Assembly: GCA_911728435.2 (NCBI GenBank) | Contig: OU452203.1 | Location: forward strand, 11,243,651-11,307,650 | Source: Apoderus coryli | Taxonomy: Eukaryota > Arthropoda > Insecta > Coleoptera > Attelabidae | Length of the DNA stretch: 64,000 bases | Direction of reading: 5' to 3' | In this document: positions 31,170 to 43,720 of the stretch, one piece after another | Position numbering within the stretch: position 1 is the first letter of the stretch | Layout: the number at the start of each line of letters is the position of its first letter | Notes under the pieces: model-generated | Seen by the model: only the letters and a program-made list of their open reading frames with translations | Told to the model about the DNA's origin: nothing | Database searches by the model: none | Made by a program: the position numbers and the translations under genes

Positions 31170-33165
31170 TTTTTATTATATAGCAACCGATCCTAAAAGT
31201 TTCTGGTCCTTCTATAACACTAAAAAAGGTCATTCTAGAATACCCGGGTTAATGGTTCACGATGGCATTAGCTATGATACTCCGGGTGGGATTGTTGATG
31301 CTTTCGCGGATTTTTTTAAGAGCGTGTATGTGGATTCTGATCTCCCTTCGGATGTGATTTCGGATGACTTTGGTATTTGCTCGGATCATATTACCCTGCC
31401 GCATATTGATGAGGATATGATTATAAAAGCTGCGAAGAGGCTTAAGCCAAAGTTAACTGCTGGAACTGATGGAATTCCGTCGTTTATTGTTAAGGATTGT
31501 ATCGGTGCCTTGGCTGCCCCTTTATTGCATATTTACAGAGGCGTGCTTGCCTCTTGCCGTTTCCCTGTTGTATGGAAGGATGCCAGAATTACACCAGTGC
31601 TGAAGAAAGGCGATAACAACTTGATATCGAATTACCGTCCCATATCGATACTCTGCAATTTCTCTAAGCTATTCGAGATAATTATCCATGAATATCTTTC
31701 TCAGCGGTTGGGAAGAAAATTGGATAGTGAGCAGCATGGGTTTATTTCCGGAAGATCATGTACGACGAATTTGTCTGTTTTATCGCACCAGACATGTGTG
31801 GCCATTGACAATCGAGCGCAGGTGGACGTTATCTATACTGATTTTCAAAAGGCTTTTGACCGGATAGACCACTATGTTCTCCTCTCGAAGCTCCGAATGT
31901 GCGGATTGTCGGTTCCATTTGTGAATCTGTTTCAGTCCTATCTTATGAGTAGATCGCAGTTTGTTGAGTATGAAGGTTCTAAATCTTACAGATTTACTCC
32001 CAGATCCGGGGTGCCCCAGGGATCTGACCTTGGACCGCTGCTCTTTTTAATATTTATGGATGACCTGCTCAAGGTCATTGGTGTCTCTAGGCTTGCATTT
32101 GCAGACGATCTTAAGTTATTCGCTGTGGTGGATTCTTTGAGTGATTGCGAAGCATTGCAGGAGAATTTGAATATCGTGAATGACTGGTGTGGAATTAATA
32201 AATTATCGTTGAATGTATCCAAGTGTTGCGTGTCAACGTTCCATAGAATTAAGAACCCAATTCTCTTTCAATATAAGATAAATAATGATATACTGAAGCG
32301 CGTGTCTGAGGTCACTGATTTGGGTGTTGTCTTCGATACCAAATTCACATTTGCACCACATTATTTCGCTATGATTCGGTCGGCCTCTAGAGCGCTTGGT
32401 TTTGTGTTGCGGAATGGTGGAGACTTTGGTGTATCCACTTTGAAACTCCTCTATTATGCATTTGTTCGCAGCAGATTGGAGTTTGCTTCATTGATTTGGA
32501 ATCCTGTGTACGCTTGCTATGTTGGAGATTTGGAGACTGTGCAGAGGCGATTTCTGAAGTACTTGGCTTATAGAGAGGACGGCATTTATCCTGCAAGGGG
32601 TTCAAGTCATCAAGACTTATTGAAGAGATATGGTATGCGTTCGCTTAGTCTACGCAGAGATATAAACTCCGTTAAGTTTTTATATAATTTAATTCACAAC
32701 ACAACAGACTGTGAATATTTGCTGTCTATGTTGCATTTTCATATTCCGCGTCCCGGAGTCAGGAGTAGTCCTACTTTCAGATTGAGCACGCCCAACTCTA
32801 ATGTTCTCATTCAAAGTCCAGTTTTTTATATGTGTAATTGTTATAATTCAATCTCTAGTAATTCTGAGGCTGATCTGTTCAGTGATTCCATTGGACAAAT
32901 AATCCAAATGTTGAATGCTTAGTTTTTATTTTTCTCTGTGATTTGTGAATATTGATTTCCTCTTTCTTCTCTTTTAAGAGAATCCTTAATTTTTCTTAAA
33001 TTTAATTTGTTTGTTTTTTTTTATTTGTTTTCTTTTTTTAATTTAATTTAATTAAAGTATATTATTACTTAGTTTTAGGTATATGTATTATTTTGAATAT
33101 ATTTATGATTTTTGTATCCTGTTAGTGGGCCAATGGCCTGTTGGATGAATAAATATTATTATTAT
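31170..33165 (+). CDS. 5'-truncated LINE with uninterrupted reverse transcriptase (LINE-3)
   Basis: The 556-codon frame from 31252 to 32922 is open, and family-like text extends upstream in frame to about 31180 (ATDPKSFWSFYNTKKGHSRI), so the ATG at 31252 is internal. Motifs (residues from 31252): GTDGIPSFIVKDC (71-83), NYRPISILCNFSKLFE (127-142), EQHGFISGRS (160-169), YTDFQKAFDRID (195-206, motif A), SGVPQGSDLGPLLF (252-265, motif B), FADDLKLF (283-290, motif C), then a thumb and a C-terminal region with RRFLKYLAYREDGIYPARG. The endonuclease is missing, so the copy is dead on arrival, a common result of incomplete reverse transcription. The open frame and higher GC suggest a recent insertion. 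The 3' end has AATAAA and (ATT)n at 33149-33170. Confidence 0.92.
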
Positions 33166-33500
33166 TATAATATTCGCTTTTGCATACGTTCGAACCAGTT
33201 CTCAAAACATGTTTTCGACTATGATGGTTGTACCTCTGAAAAAAGGTTTCGAGCGTTTTTCTTTTACTTTTCGGAAAAAAAGAACAGGTTAGGTGTTGAT
33301 AAATCAGGGGAATATGGACAATGGCACAATATCTGATTGCTGCTGGAATTGTCATAACGAAGAATGCGACGTTTTTGATTGTTCGGCATGATTTCGTCTA
33401 TGACTTTTGGCAAACAAATGACTTTACATTTAGCGTTCGTCGCTGTCCACCATATCGCATTAACATATGTCAAGTTGTTTGAATTTTATAGTGATAACAC
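33166..33500 (-). pseudogene. Mariner (DD34D-type) transposase C-terminal remnant
   Basis: Read from right to left: RRILRYDNSSSNQI (usual HDNA second catalytic region), HCPYSPDLSTPNLFFF (third motif, usually YSPDLAPSDFFLF) and, after frameshifts, CFENWFERMQKRI, the standard mariner C terminus. The first half of the protein is missing. It abuts the (ATT)n tail of LINE-3. Confidence 0.8.
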
Positions 33501-34089
33501 ATGTAAAAAGCACCAACTAGTGGTCGTTTGTAAAAACATAAAATGTCACTCACGTATTTACGTATGACAAAGCCGTAAGTGTATAAGTTCATTGTTTACA
33601 GAAAAAATATTCTGCCAAATTTTTGGTTGGATTTCACAGCCGCCCAACAATGTGTTGCTAACAAACTGAACTAAAACTCGCTGAACCAAAAACATACCAA
33701 TTCAGCAGTTTTTCCTGCGATTTTCTCTCTTTCTATCTTTCTGTCAAACCACATAGAGTCAGCGGTGGTGTGAATGTATGCGTGTGCTCTGTTGTGGGAA
33801 TGATTTAAAGACGGATCTATGCATATTAAATGATAATAAAAACGATAAATTACACTGGCAGAATAATCATCAAGCAACAATAGAAGCGCGTACAGTAAAA
33901 GAGGGTTGGATTCTGTCAGCTTCATACATTTTTAAATTTCAGATAATAAAATCTCTATACAAGGCTGTACTAAAATATCAAGATCAGATTAATTTAAGAA
34001 ATAATAAGATAAGATTGAGGCATGATGGGTATAAAAAATCGAATCTAAATCGAGTAATTTGGAAGAACTAAATGAATGATGATGAATGA
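33501..34089. other. No gene recognised
   Basis: The frames at 33671-33925 and 33778-34071 overlap on opposite strands and show no family motif. Confidence 0.35.
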
Positions 34090-34665
34090 AGATCAGGTGG
34101 TTGAACAATAACATAACGTGCGACGGAGAGGTGAGAGCGAAGATGGAAAAGGCACGTAGGGCATTCAGCAAAGGGAAACCAACTCTCACTAATAGAAACG
34201 TCACAGTTTAGACGCGGTTAAGAACACTTCGGAGCATTTTTTTTGTACGGACGTGAGACATGAACGCTTAAAGTTGACGTCATGAATAAAATAGAAGCGT
34301 TTGAGATGTGGTGTTATCGGAGAATCCTGAAGATCCCGTGGACTGCAAATATCAGTAATGAAGAAGTACTCAGATAGCTGAATAAGGATCGAGAACTCCT
34401 GAACACCATAAAAACAAGAAAGGTCAGTTATTTTCGGCATATAATGCGAGGTACCAAATATTACATCCCTCAGGGAAAGGTTGAGGGCAGAAGATGGATA
34501 GGTTGCAAAAAGCTATCGTGGCTGCGAAATATTAGAAATTGGACAGGACTGGGAGTAGAACAACTGTTCCGAGTAGCGACAGATAGAGACCAATTCAACC
34601 AAATTGTCATGGAGTTAGCCCACGCTTGAAGATAGGCATGGCACCGAAAGAAGAAGAAATGAAGA
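34090..34665 (+). pseudogene. RTE-type LINE 3' fragment
   Basis: Text in several frames reads EKARRAFSKGKPTLTNRN, IEAFEMWCYRRILKIPW, LNKDRELLNTIKTRKV, FRHIMRGTKYY and GRRWIGCKKLSWLRNIR, ending at a stop at 34627. This is the C-terminal region after the reverse transcriptase of RTE/BovB-like elements. A GAAGAAGAA tail follows at about 34649-34659. Frameshifts (about 34230, 34375 and 34470) make it non-functional. The reverse transcriptase itself is absent. Confidence 0.8.
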
Positions 34666-36630
34666 ATGGTTTCAGATTGATCAAAATCAGATTCAACTCC
34701 TCATTCACATAATATCAAGGCATATAAAGTGCTCGGGGGATACCCACTATTGACGTTTTAAAATCATAAAATTAAAATAGTAAAAAGTCTTGTGTTTTGT
34801 TAGAATACTCATATCCGGTGGTTGCACAGGGTAAGTGGCTGGAAGGAACGTTAAATTGATAACTAAAATACGATTTCTCTTCCAAAGTGTGAGAAATTCT
34901 CCCCTGTGAGGGAACTATGAGAGATAGCATCTCTCAAACATCAATAACATGAATAAAAACAGTCGTATACTGTCGGCTATGACTCAGTACTACCTACCAC
35001 ATTGAATATTTCATTCCGATATGTCCATTTTGTATAAAATAAAATAATTTAGCATGTCTTTCGTAAATGCCCCGTTAGCAGATAACACGTTGTTTAGAAC
35101 AACGTTCTGGCTTGTTAAGTACAAACTTTCTCGCATGAGGTAAAGCAGTCTGTACACTTTGCATGTTTGTCTTATTCTAGTCGGTGCATGCAGTATTTTA
35201 ATCCTATATAGTAGCGAATAAGCTTCTTTTATTTTCATTAGCGTTTCTCGGTGAAATCGTTAGCAAGTTTTTCATACTCGATACTTTACTCGCCAATTTG
35301 TGAAGCCACAAAGCAGATACGACAATACAGTGCGAAATGTACTAAATACGGATTTATTGAAAATTCCACCAATACATCTTCTTTGCTAAAAAAACATTTG
35401 TTAATTGGTCAACTTACAATGGAATTTGAAAGCTGCCTTAATTACCTACTTTGCCATAGCTGACGCCTAATGCCGATAAAAACAAGCCTATGAACTATAA
35501 TAGAGGCTGTACTATTGTCACATCCGATATATTGTAATAAAAATATTGCATCCGGTCGAACTAAGTATTTCTCGCTGATTAATAATTTGTAAAAGTTCAT
35601 GACTCTAACATCGGTATTGAAATAGACAAAATTTGCTGATTCACATTTCCACACAAGTGGTACGACGCCAGGAATAAACAATTTCATTGGTCGATGTTCG
35701 AATGAGTGAAAAAAAATAAATTTATAAATATTGGTGTAACAGGAAGTTACAGGAGATTTTTATTTGCACTTCTGTGTAGTAAAGTTTGAAGAGACTGGTT
35801 GGAGACTTGGCAGCTCGGAGCATGAAGTCTCTTCAAAAGCTCCTCCAGGTTCTCTTACCACAAAACTCTTTTTTTTTTTTTGTGGTTTTCTCTCCAACTT
35901 CGGCGAAGTAAGCTCCGAGTTTTAGAAGCATCGAAAAGCACTAATCTCCCCGTTGAGTAGTGTCTTTAACTTTTACGGTTATCAACACGAGTTTATGGTA
36001 TTAGTAATTATAATTTTAAACATTTGTGAAACTGCAAATTACCGATGATAATGATTGTTATGTAAGTACAGATTTTAAATATTGTAATTTATAATTTTTT
36101 TTGAGGCTTGTCCTTTTTCATTGAATTAATTTTATTATATTTTAAATAATTAATTTAATAAATAATAGTATAATATATTTAACTTTCCTTTTTACTTTTT
36201 AGTATCGTTTTCTAAATCTAATCAAGTAACGCTTAACTGAGAGACGCAGTTCAAATACAGACCGTCACTAGTTTACGAAGGAGGACCATTAAGATCTTCC
36301 TTATGTGAGCTTGATGTGCGTGGGCGATTCTCGAGTAGCTCTACAAGCCAAGCGAGTAAATTATTAAAACCAATAGAATATGATCAATAAATATCAATCC
36401 TTTTTCTATATTTTATATTTCTTTTAACAAAGTGGAGCCCGCTTACCTGAATCTTCGAATACTTTTGTGACATAGCGGAGGCTCTACCTATTATGGCTTA
36501 TTCTATTTGTCACACTATATAACTATTCTAAATCATACAAAAACCTTTAATGAAACACTTGTTTATTACATACAACGGTATATTATATTTAAGAAGGAAA
36601 AGTTAGGTGTGTGCACGTACTTTATTAAGA
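34666..36630. other. No gene recognised
   Basis: The short frames (for example 35011-35238, 35442-35687) lack family motifs. Around 35780-35930, GCTCGGAGC and GCTCCGAG with a poly-T tract form a loose inverted arrangement that I cannot assign. AATAAATATCAATCC then TGGAGCCCGC near 36396-36440 could be a retrotransposon LTR end plus primer site, but no second LTR was found. Confidence 0.35.
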
Positions 36631-36633
36631 AAT

Positions 36634-36777
36634 AAGAAGAGGACTTTGTATTTCGTGCAGAGTTTTTTATTTTATGGTCAGAGTGCTTTCGGGCCATGGC
36701 CTCACCTGACGAGTCAGATGGATCGAAAGCCCTCTGACTATTAATAAAAAAAAAACTTTGCACGATATACAAAGTTC
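36634..36777. repeat. Imperfect inverted repeat with CTGACGAG/CGAAAG loop motif
   Basis: Arms with GGACTTTGTAT...TCGTGCA...GTCAGAG and their complements enclose CCTGACGAGTCAGATGGATC and CGAAAGCCC. The stem would be about 55 bp with mismatches. The boxes recall a hammerhead but do not give a proper stem I or III. Confidence 0.6.
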
Positions 36778-36981
36778 CATTCTTTCTCCTTAAAAACGTT
36801 TAATAAAACTATATTTGTATTAAAATAGAAACAGAAAAAAAAATACGTTTCTCAAACAAACAATATTTTAAGAAAAAATTATTATTCTCAACCGTACAAA
36901 AACCTAAAATAAAATACATATTATGCAAAATATATAGAACAAAAATGTTTAGAAATATTCAATTAGTAACATAAAATGAAA

Positions 36982-37563
36982 AATAATTTCGTGGCATATC
37001 GGACAAAATGATTGCTAAATTATACAAAATCCCTTGTGTAGGTAAAACCAGTAAATTTGTTCGCTATGCCACGAAATTATTGTTCATTCATTGTATAGTT
37101 TTGCTTTATTTGACATCGACGACAGAACGCTTGGAGACGGCCATTTTAAGCGTTGCTGATACCCAAATATTTTGGGTGATGCTAGCAGAAGGATAAATGG
37201 TCTCCTGCTAGCGTTTTGTGTTTACACCATTTTTATTTTCTATTTCTACGACTGGTGTTACGTATACATTGGACTGTTTCGGCCTTTGTATGGTGGGATA
37301 TGCGTTACTATGTGTATGTAGATGGTACGGTTTACATATATCTACTGTTGTGTATCTCACTGTGCTTAAATGCAGGCCGATATTGTAGATGGGCAATGAC
37401 TTTCGGAATCTGACGAGCTCATAATAAGAGCCAAACGAATTCGTCAGTATCTGTCGATACATGCCTCGGTCTGGTGCTACTGAATTAGGCTGAGGCCATG
37501 CTAAAAGAAACAAAATTGTGTAGGTAACACCAGTAATTTTGTCCGCTATGGCACGAAATTATT
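36982..37563. mobile_element. MITE-like element with partly duplicated inverted ends
   Basis: AATAATTTCGTGGCATATCG at 36982 is inverted at 37054-37081 (GCTATGCCACGAAATTATT) and again at 37535-37563, where TGTGTAGGTAACACCAGTAA also repeats the text before 37060. So one 100-bp palindromic unit is followed by a second right end about 480 bp away. The interior has a GCTAGCAG hairpin (37178-37212). No transposase. Confidence 0.65.
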
Positions 37564-38054
37564 TTTAATTTTATTATATTTACGGACACAAATTCATTGT
37601 AGAGTTTCATATTTCTAAAATTTTAAGAAGGAACACAAAAGAAAGAAGAGAAGTGATCTTCGATTTTTATTTTTTGATTCGCCATAAATACGCCACTGCT
37701 AGCAATTCTAGTGAAACGCGCGTCGAAATTTAAAAAAGTATTCTAGTCAGTGGTACAATGTATTTCTATAATATAACATTATTGTGCTGCCCTATTACCC
37801 AAGAACTCTAAAAAAGTTTATTTTGTTTACTTCAACTATTAATTTTTAACATTTTGTATTTTTTCAGAGTAAGTATTTCATACAAATTAACAAAAATAAA
37901 ATGTATTTTCTTGCAATGCATGTATGATATTGCGTTTTTAATTTCGCTGGTGGGAATGGAGGCAAGCAGTGGGATACTTTTAGCCATGACTCATCGTTAC
38001 TATCAATACTATTACCAAAGTAAAAGTAAGCAAAGAAAGTGTGTTTAAACCATT
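37564..38054. other. No gene recognised
   Basis: AT-rich; nothing supported. Confidence 0.35.
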
Positions 38055-38400
38055 ATGGAAGACATTTCATCGCTCAATGCTCATGCAACCGAAAACACAA
38101 CAGATTGGTGTGCTGGCCTGGATTTACACAGGCGACGAAACTTGGGTTCATTAGTATCAACCTGGGTCCCAGCAGGACTATGTGACATAAAAAAGTAAAC
38201 CACTATCCAAAATGTTCAAGGTCACACAGTCAGCTGGAAACTCATGTTCCTTGTTGCCCTGCGCAAATCGGCTGCGATATTATAAATCACCCACCTAATA
38301 GTTTAGAGCTGGCCTCGAGCGCCTCTTATTTGCTCCCAAAAATGAAAAGGGAACTCTGTGGGAAGAAGCAGTGCTTCAGGTATGAACAAATTAATTGATC
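38055..38400 (+). pseudogene. Mariner transposase remnant
   Basis: TGDETWVH...YQPGSQQDYVT near 38130 matches the first catalytic Asp region of DD34D mariners (GDETW), with a stop inside. KLMFLVALRKS follows, and HPPNSLELASSASYLL and PKMKRELCGKKQCF represent the third motif region with its key Pro-Asp lost. The segment with the second catalytic Asp is deleted. Confidence 0.7.
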
Positions 38401-39799
38401 TGAGAAGTTTATTAGGGTTGTCTGTAAATATATTGAAAAAGAAAAATAATATTGAATTTTTATTTGATACTCTTATCTCATGTTCCGCAGAACTAAAACT
38501 TTTTACTTACTTTTTTATTATCGCCTCGACAGGAATATAACCTCGGATAGGCTGAGAATGTCGCTTTTCCTTGAACCGATAAAAATATCGAGATCAATAA
38601 CAAAAATAAAGAAATAGAACGTTAAAGATGAGTCACCTCCTTACAAAGGCGTTTCCAGCAGAGTTAAAATTACAAACTTTCCTCGAATAATTAATATGTA
38701 AGTATATACTTTTTTAGAAAATTGAAATAAATTAATTAAAATGAACAGGTTGGTCTACAATATAAGACGCAACTCTTCTGAAAGGCATTATTGAAAACAA
38801 ATAAATAAATTCAATAAGATAAAAACTTTTGGATTGAATTTTATATTTTTTTATCAGTTGCTGAGCATTTTAATGGTAAAAAGTCAAATCGGTTTTTCCT
38901 TTCTTATCCAAGTTTGAAAATTTTCCATGTTAAATATTTGTCTATTGTGGTCGGCAGTTCTAGTATACATCACGCAAAATAAAGGAAATTTTGCTACCCA
39001 CATGATTCGTGATATTTACGTTTTCTTTTTCATGTAAGCATGAAAAAACCGTGAGAATTTCACCGTGTGAAATGTAACTAACCAACACTGAAAACAAAAA
39101 TTAAACATAGAATAGAGGCGAAAGAAAAAAAAAGACCATCCGCTTATTGTTTCATTATTGTTGCTGCCCCAGTTATGTTTTACTGATGATGCCGGCCAAA
39201 TTCATTATATTATGTAAGTATACAAGACGGATACTACCCGAAATCGATAAATTATTTAATTTTCACGATGGAAACCTCAGCTCTTTGTGTTAGTTCATAG
39301 GGATTTCCTGATATTCTCCTGCAAATAATGCTCGATTTTCAGTTCGATCTCGGATCGTTGTTGGGTATTGGAATGATAGGTCGGATTATGTTAAAATCAG
39401 TTAAATTTTTCTGTACAAAAAAGTAGAGTTTATCCTATCGTGTTAAATTTAAAATTCTTTTGTTGTTACGAACGAGTGTGTACGTAGTCAGTCAAATGAT
39501 TTTTAAGAACAAAACGTTATTATTCAACGCAAATTATATCCGAAATTTAAATTTGATCATTTTTTTAGTTTTCTACATAATATGTATTCGTATTCAATAT
39601 AAATATTTAAACATTTAGTAATTATTCGTAGGACCGGCTCTTTCCTATTTCCGTATACCATACACGAAAACATGCGTTCTGTATGCGTTGTATTCTAATT
39701 TTATCTACGCTAGATAAGCAAGACCCGTACAGAACATCTATCTATCTAATTAAAATGGGATAATACTAATCTATCGGTCTGTTTAATTGTGGTCTGTGG
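38401..39799. other. No gene recognised
   Basis: 1.4 kb of AT-rich DNA without coding motif, tandem repeat or notable hairpin. Confidence 0.4.
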
Positions 39800-39876
39800 G
39801 GGTGTAAAGATTCCAAAGTATACAATAACCTCCTTGTCTATCCCCAAACATGGCAGAAAAATTGGTCAATAATATA

Positions 39877-41019
39877 CAGCGTGATTCATTATGGTTGCAA
39901 CAAACGGGTGTCCAAATTTAGTGCTCAAATTAGCTTTATTGTTCATTTCTCAAAAACTAGCTAACCGATTTTGACAAAATTTTACATGCATTTGTGGACC
40001 GATAACCTAAAATAATCTGCATTATTTTGGCTTTCATTAACTGTTCATTGGCGTAGATATAGGGGGCATTTGGGTAAATTTTACACATAAATTAATTAAA
40101 GACAGCTTTGACAAGCATCATTATTTTAAATTATTCCTTTTTTAAAAAGAGCAACCTATAACCTACAAAAACTTTAATTACGTCGATGTTGTTGTGTCTA
40201 CCATTTTTATGGAAACCGATAAATTACAAGTTATTGGTAGATTTAAACCCAAATAACGTTTACCAGAAAACAAAATGAAAAATCAATGTTGCCGTGGAAA
40301 ATGATTTAATAATAACAAATTACTTAACAACAAATTTGAAGGCCTATCACTACAATTAAAAAATTTGACAATAACAAACTGCCCTCCGTTGACATTGATG
40401 CATATATTATATATCTTTCAACTAATGAATTTGTAGCTCTAATAAAGGTAACATGATCGTTTCTTATCTCCCTAGAAGCTTCATGAACTCTCTCCAGTAG
40501 TTGGTTTTCATTTATAATAATTGGTACACTGTAAACCAATTATTTCATGTACCCCAAAAAAAAAAGAAGTCAAGCGCCTTCAGCCCGGTGATCTTGGAGG
40601 CCACTCAATAGGACCTCTCAAACCAATCCAATTGTTTCCAAACAGTTGATTACCTACCAGGATGCGCAGGGGCTCCGTCATGGCAACTTTGATTTGTCAT
40701 TTGGTTTTCTGGTAAACGTTATTTTGATTTAAATCTACCATTAACTTGCAACTTATCGTGTAAAACGTATCCAAATGTCCCTATATCTACGTCAATGAAC
40801 AGTTGATGAAAGCCAAGATTATGCAGATTATTTTGCATGCAAAATTTTGTCAAAATCGGTTAGCTAGTTTTTGAGAAATGAACAAAAATGTTAATTTAAC
40901 CATTAAATTTTGACACCCTGTATCTCGATAACGAAGCATTTGCGGACATGTGTTCAATGGCAAAAAATACTTCCATTACTTTCAGGAATCTTTTCGTTTG
41001 TTGCAACCATAATGAGCCA
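39877..41019 (-). mobile_element. Mariner-like element with long inverted repeats and TA duplication
   Basis: The ends CATTATGGTTGCAACAAACG (left) and its complement (right, before 41019) are flanked by TA at 39875-39876 and 41020-41021. Inverted similarity reaches far inward: CAAAAACTAGCTAACCGATT, CCCAAATAACGTTTACCAGA-type blocks and ACTGTTCATTGGCGTAGATA all have inverted partners. The arms are about 400 bp. Length 1143 bp. It carries a transposase scrap in the middle. Confidence 0.85.
40324..40700 (-). pseudogene. Mariner-like transposase, C-terminal fragment
   Basis: Minus-strand text NYWIGLRGPIEWPPRSPG (third catalytic motif, normally PPRSPDLTPLDFF) runs into the frame 40324-40539, SVPIIINENQLLERVHEASR then IRNDHVTFIRATNSLVER. 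A frameshift in a poly-T tract near 40555 separates them. Only the last third of the protein is present. Confidence 0.75.
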
Positions 41020-41100
41020 TAGTTTTGATATAAGATCTGCTACAAAATGCAGCATAAAAAAACTTGTTTACATAGGCGTTCATAAATAATAAAAAAGGGG

Positions 41101-43032
41101 TTTTCAGAGCAGGTCTGGTATCAAAATCAATGTCCACATTTTTTTCAGGAAAAATCGCAACTGTTCAGGCAGTGAGATTCTGATATCCTTTTCGAAATTG
41201 ATTGAATTTTGTTATACTCAGTTGTTCTAAACGCGATTGTAGAAAATCCTATTCTTAGTTCCAAAATCGCATTACACTTAGATTTTCAAGAAGAAAGATT
41301 TAATGATTCGTTTGAGGCAGATTGCACGACGAGTTGTTTGTATAAATTGACGGTTTCTCAAAAACGATAATTTTCTCTACTAACAAAGTTCGTGTTATCA
41401 AGTTACAATGCTAAAAAGTTTTAAAGGTTTTTGTTTGGAAATATCAATATCCAAAATAATAAATCTTATTTTGTATATTTATATTTCTAACTAAAAACCG
41501 AACCAAAAACGAGATAAAAAATCAAATGGTTTACATTACCACCTAGCTTAGAATTTTATGAATAATTCAATACCCGCCCTATTAGATGTCTAGAGAATAA
41601 AACGGTAAAAAAACACTGAAACTCTCTCTTCTTTCTCTTCAAGTTTTTTTTATATTTAAATATAATTTTATCAAAAATAATCGGTTCGTTAGAGTTCATT
41701 TCAGATTCAAAATGCGTGCGGTAGAGAAAGAGGTGTCCCGCATGGGCTAAATTCCCAAATACCCAACACAGGAAAATGTGGAAACAGAGTGGAAAGGGGC
41801 TTTAAGGATTTTTTTTCATTCACCCCAGTCACTTTGTATAAGGATTGTAAAAAATGGATTGTTGGATTCATGATGAGAAAATAGAATGAATATTTCTAAC
41901 AACAGGTTAATATACCTTTATTTAACTAATTTTTTAAATAAGACCGATTGTGGCTACTATATAGTGCAATCTAGATAATTTAGTAATGAAAGAATTGAAA
42001 ATTAGTATTATTAGTATATTTCTTAATAAGTAGTGTGCAAAGTGATACGTTTCCGCATGGGATTGACGTAGCGACGTGCCAGCGGAGTTCCGAAAAGGCA
42101 CCTTGCATACGTGTTAGCAACACCTACGAGCCCGAGGTAAAAAAAAACTACATTTATACAAATCTTTATTCAAAATTTCATAACACCGCAGCAAGAACGT
42201 AACTTAATCAGTTTTTTATAGAAAATTTAACAATTTAAGTCTTAATTATTCATATTTACTACAAGAGAAAAGTTTGAAACATTTTGAAGAGTAATTACAG
42301 ACGCTGCCCAGGCCAACCTAAAAATAGCATTAACTTTTACTAGTAAGTAGATTTCATCAATAAATTTTTCCACTTTTTCTTTAGTAACATTTAGAATTTT
42401 TCGGTATGAATCCGACACGTTTTTTAAGGAACGCGGTAGCTTAAAATACTTAAATCCTTCTCACCTTTATAATTGTTTGAATATGGACTTTTTGCTTCAT
42501 AAGCTGCTTAGTTGATATACCTTTTGCAGTTCCACAATTTAGCCTCAGAAAACTTCTCCCTTTATAACTTGTGTCATTCATTCTTCTTGCACCAGTTTGT
42601 AAATTTGTTATACTGTTTCTCATATTTTTTCCTTGACTTAGCAGGTATTAGGTTCAAATTTGGAATGTTTAGGTACTGCTTCCAGTAAACATTCAGATAA
42701 GTGGTAATCGAAGCATGTTTGGAATTGATCTGCGTTTCGAATAATTATAGGTATTTTTACAATTGCAGTCTCAGATTTGTTTGTATTGATTTTCTTGTTA
42801 CGAAACTAATAAAAGTTTTGTTAGGTAAAAAAAAATATATATATATCTTTGTCAGATTTATCACTTTGACAAAATAATTATACTCGTATCTTGTGATTTA
42901 TGTATTATTATGGCCATACTCAGACTATCTCGGCAGGGAGCTGGAGATGGGAGAATCAAGAATTAGGGAGCCTGGACATCTTTGGTGAAACACATTCCAT
43001 CTCTAAACCTCCCTAGTGACGAAACTAAGAAA
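41101..43032. other. No gene recognised
   Basis: Nearly 2 kb of AT-rich sequence. A short (AT)n run lies at 42834-42846. The block 42905-43015 (CATACTCAGACTATCTCGGC, CATTCCATCTCTAAACCTCC) looks like transposon tail sequence but I cannot name it. Confidence 0.35.
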
Positions 43033-43720
43033 AAATATAATAATAATAATAAATGCCTTTATTAAAAATATATAAATACATTATATATCAAATCATCAAC
43101 AAGGCAAAGTTTAGCTAATAAGCTATTCCTTAACACTTAACCTTCAAGATGACTTTATAAATAAATTTATAAATTATATATAACAAAACAAAAAATAATA
43201 AATTGATGCGATACACTAAGAAAAAAGAAAGAAATGAAAAAATATGCATCAGAGAACCAAATCACTCGATTTAAAATTCACATATCTTTTATTTCCTTCC
43301 TAAAACTAAAAGGTCTTAAACTAAAACAATTGTAATATGAATTATATAAATTCACTATTTGATATGTAAAGATTCTTTTAAATAATGCAAGCGAATGCTG
43401 AGGCATGATCAACAGGTTCACATTACCATATGTCTGTTATGTTTTGAACTATTTGCAACCTATTCTTAGTGCGATAATCGAGGCAAGGATAGTATGCTAA
43501 ATGGTAATAGAAAAATATCGGCATAATCAGTGATTCGCAAAGTTATTTCCTCATTTTATAATTCAGAACATAAGATCTCTGAATTAAGCTTTTACAGTGC
43601 TCCTTAAACCTTAAATTAACATCAAAAATCAAGCCCAAATATTTAGCTTGATTCACACTAAAAACTGTTTGGTTAAATTTACAGAATATATTTATTTCCC
43701 AAAATTTTGTTTAAGGTAAC
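43033..43720 (-). pseudogene. Decayed LINE 3' end (LINE-5)
   Basis: On the minus strand the tail reads AATAAAGGCATTTATTATTA then TTATATT, like the other LINEs here. Upstream text VNQAKYLGLIFDVNLRF, HCKSLIQRSYVLNYKM, LCESLIMPIFFYYHLAYY and PCLDYRTKNRLQIVQNITDI matches the thumb and C-terminal region of Jockey-type reverse transcriptases, with stops. The preceding part of the protein is at 45960-46110, beyond an insertion. Confidence 0.75.

Larger units (their letters stand above)
39800..41100. repeat. Repeat family A copy, split by a mariner-like element
   Basis: Left part to 39876 (CAAACATGGCAGAAAAATTGG) and right part from 41022 (GTTTTGATATAAGATCTGCT, ACATAGGCGTTCATAAATAA, AAAAAGGGG) join into one family A unit once the element between is ignored. 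Confidence 0.7.

Noticed and set aside
32387..32605. Minus-strand frames within LINE-3 (also 31986-32222)
   Set aside because: Antisense shadows of the intact reverse transcriptase frame.
33778..34071. 97-codon plus-strand frame
   Set aside because: Overlaps other frames on both strands and shows no recognisable motif or codon pattern.
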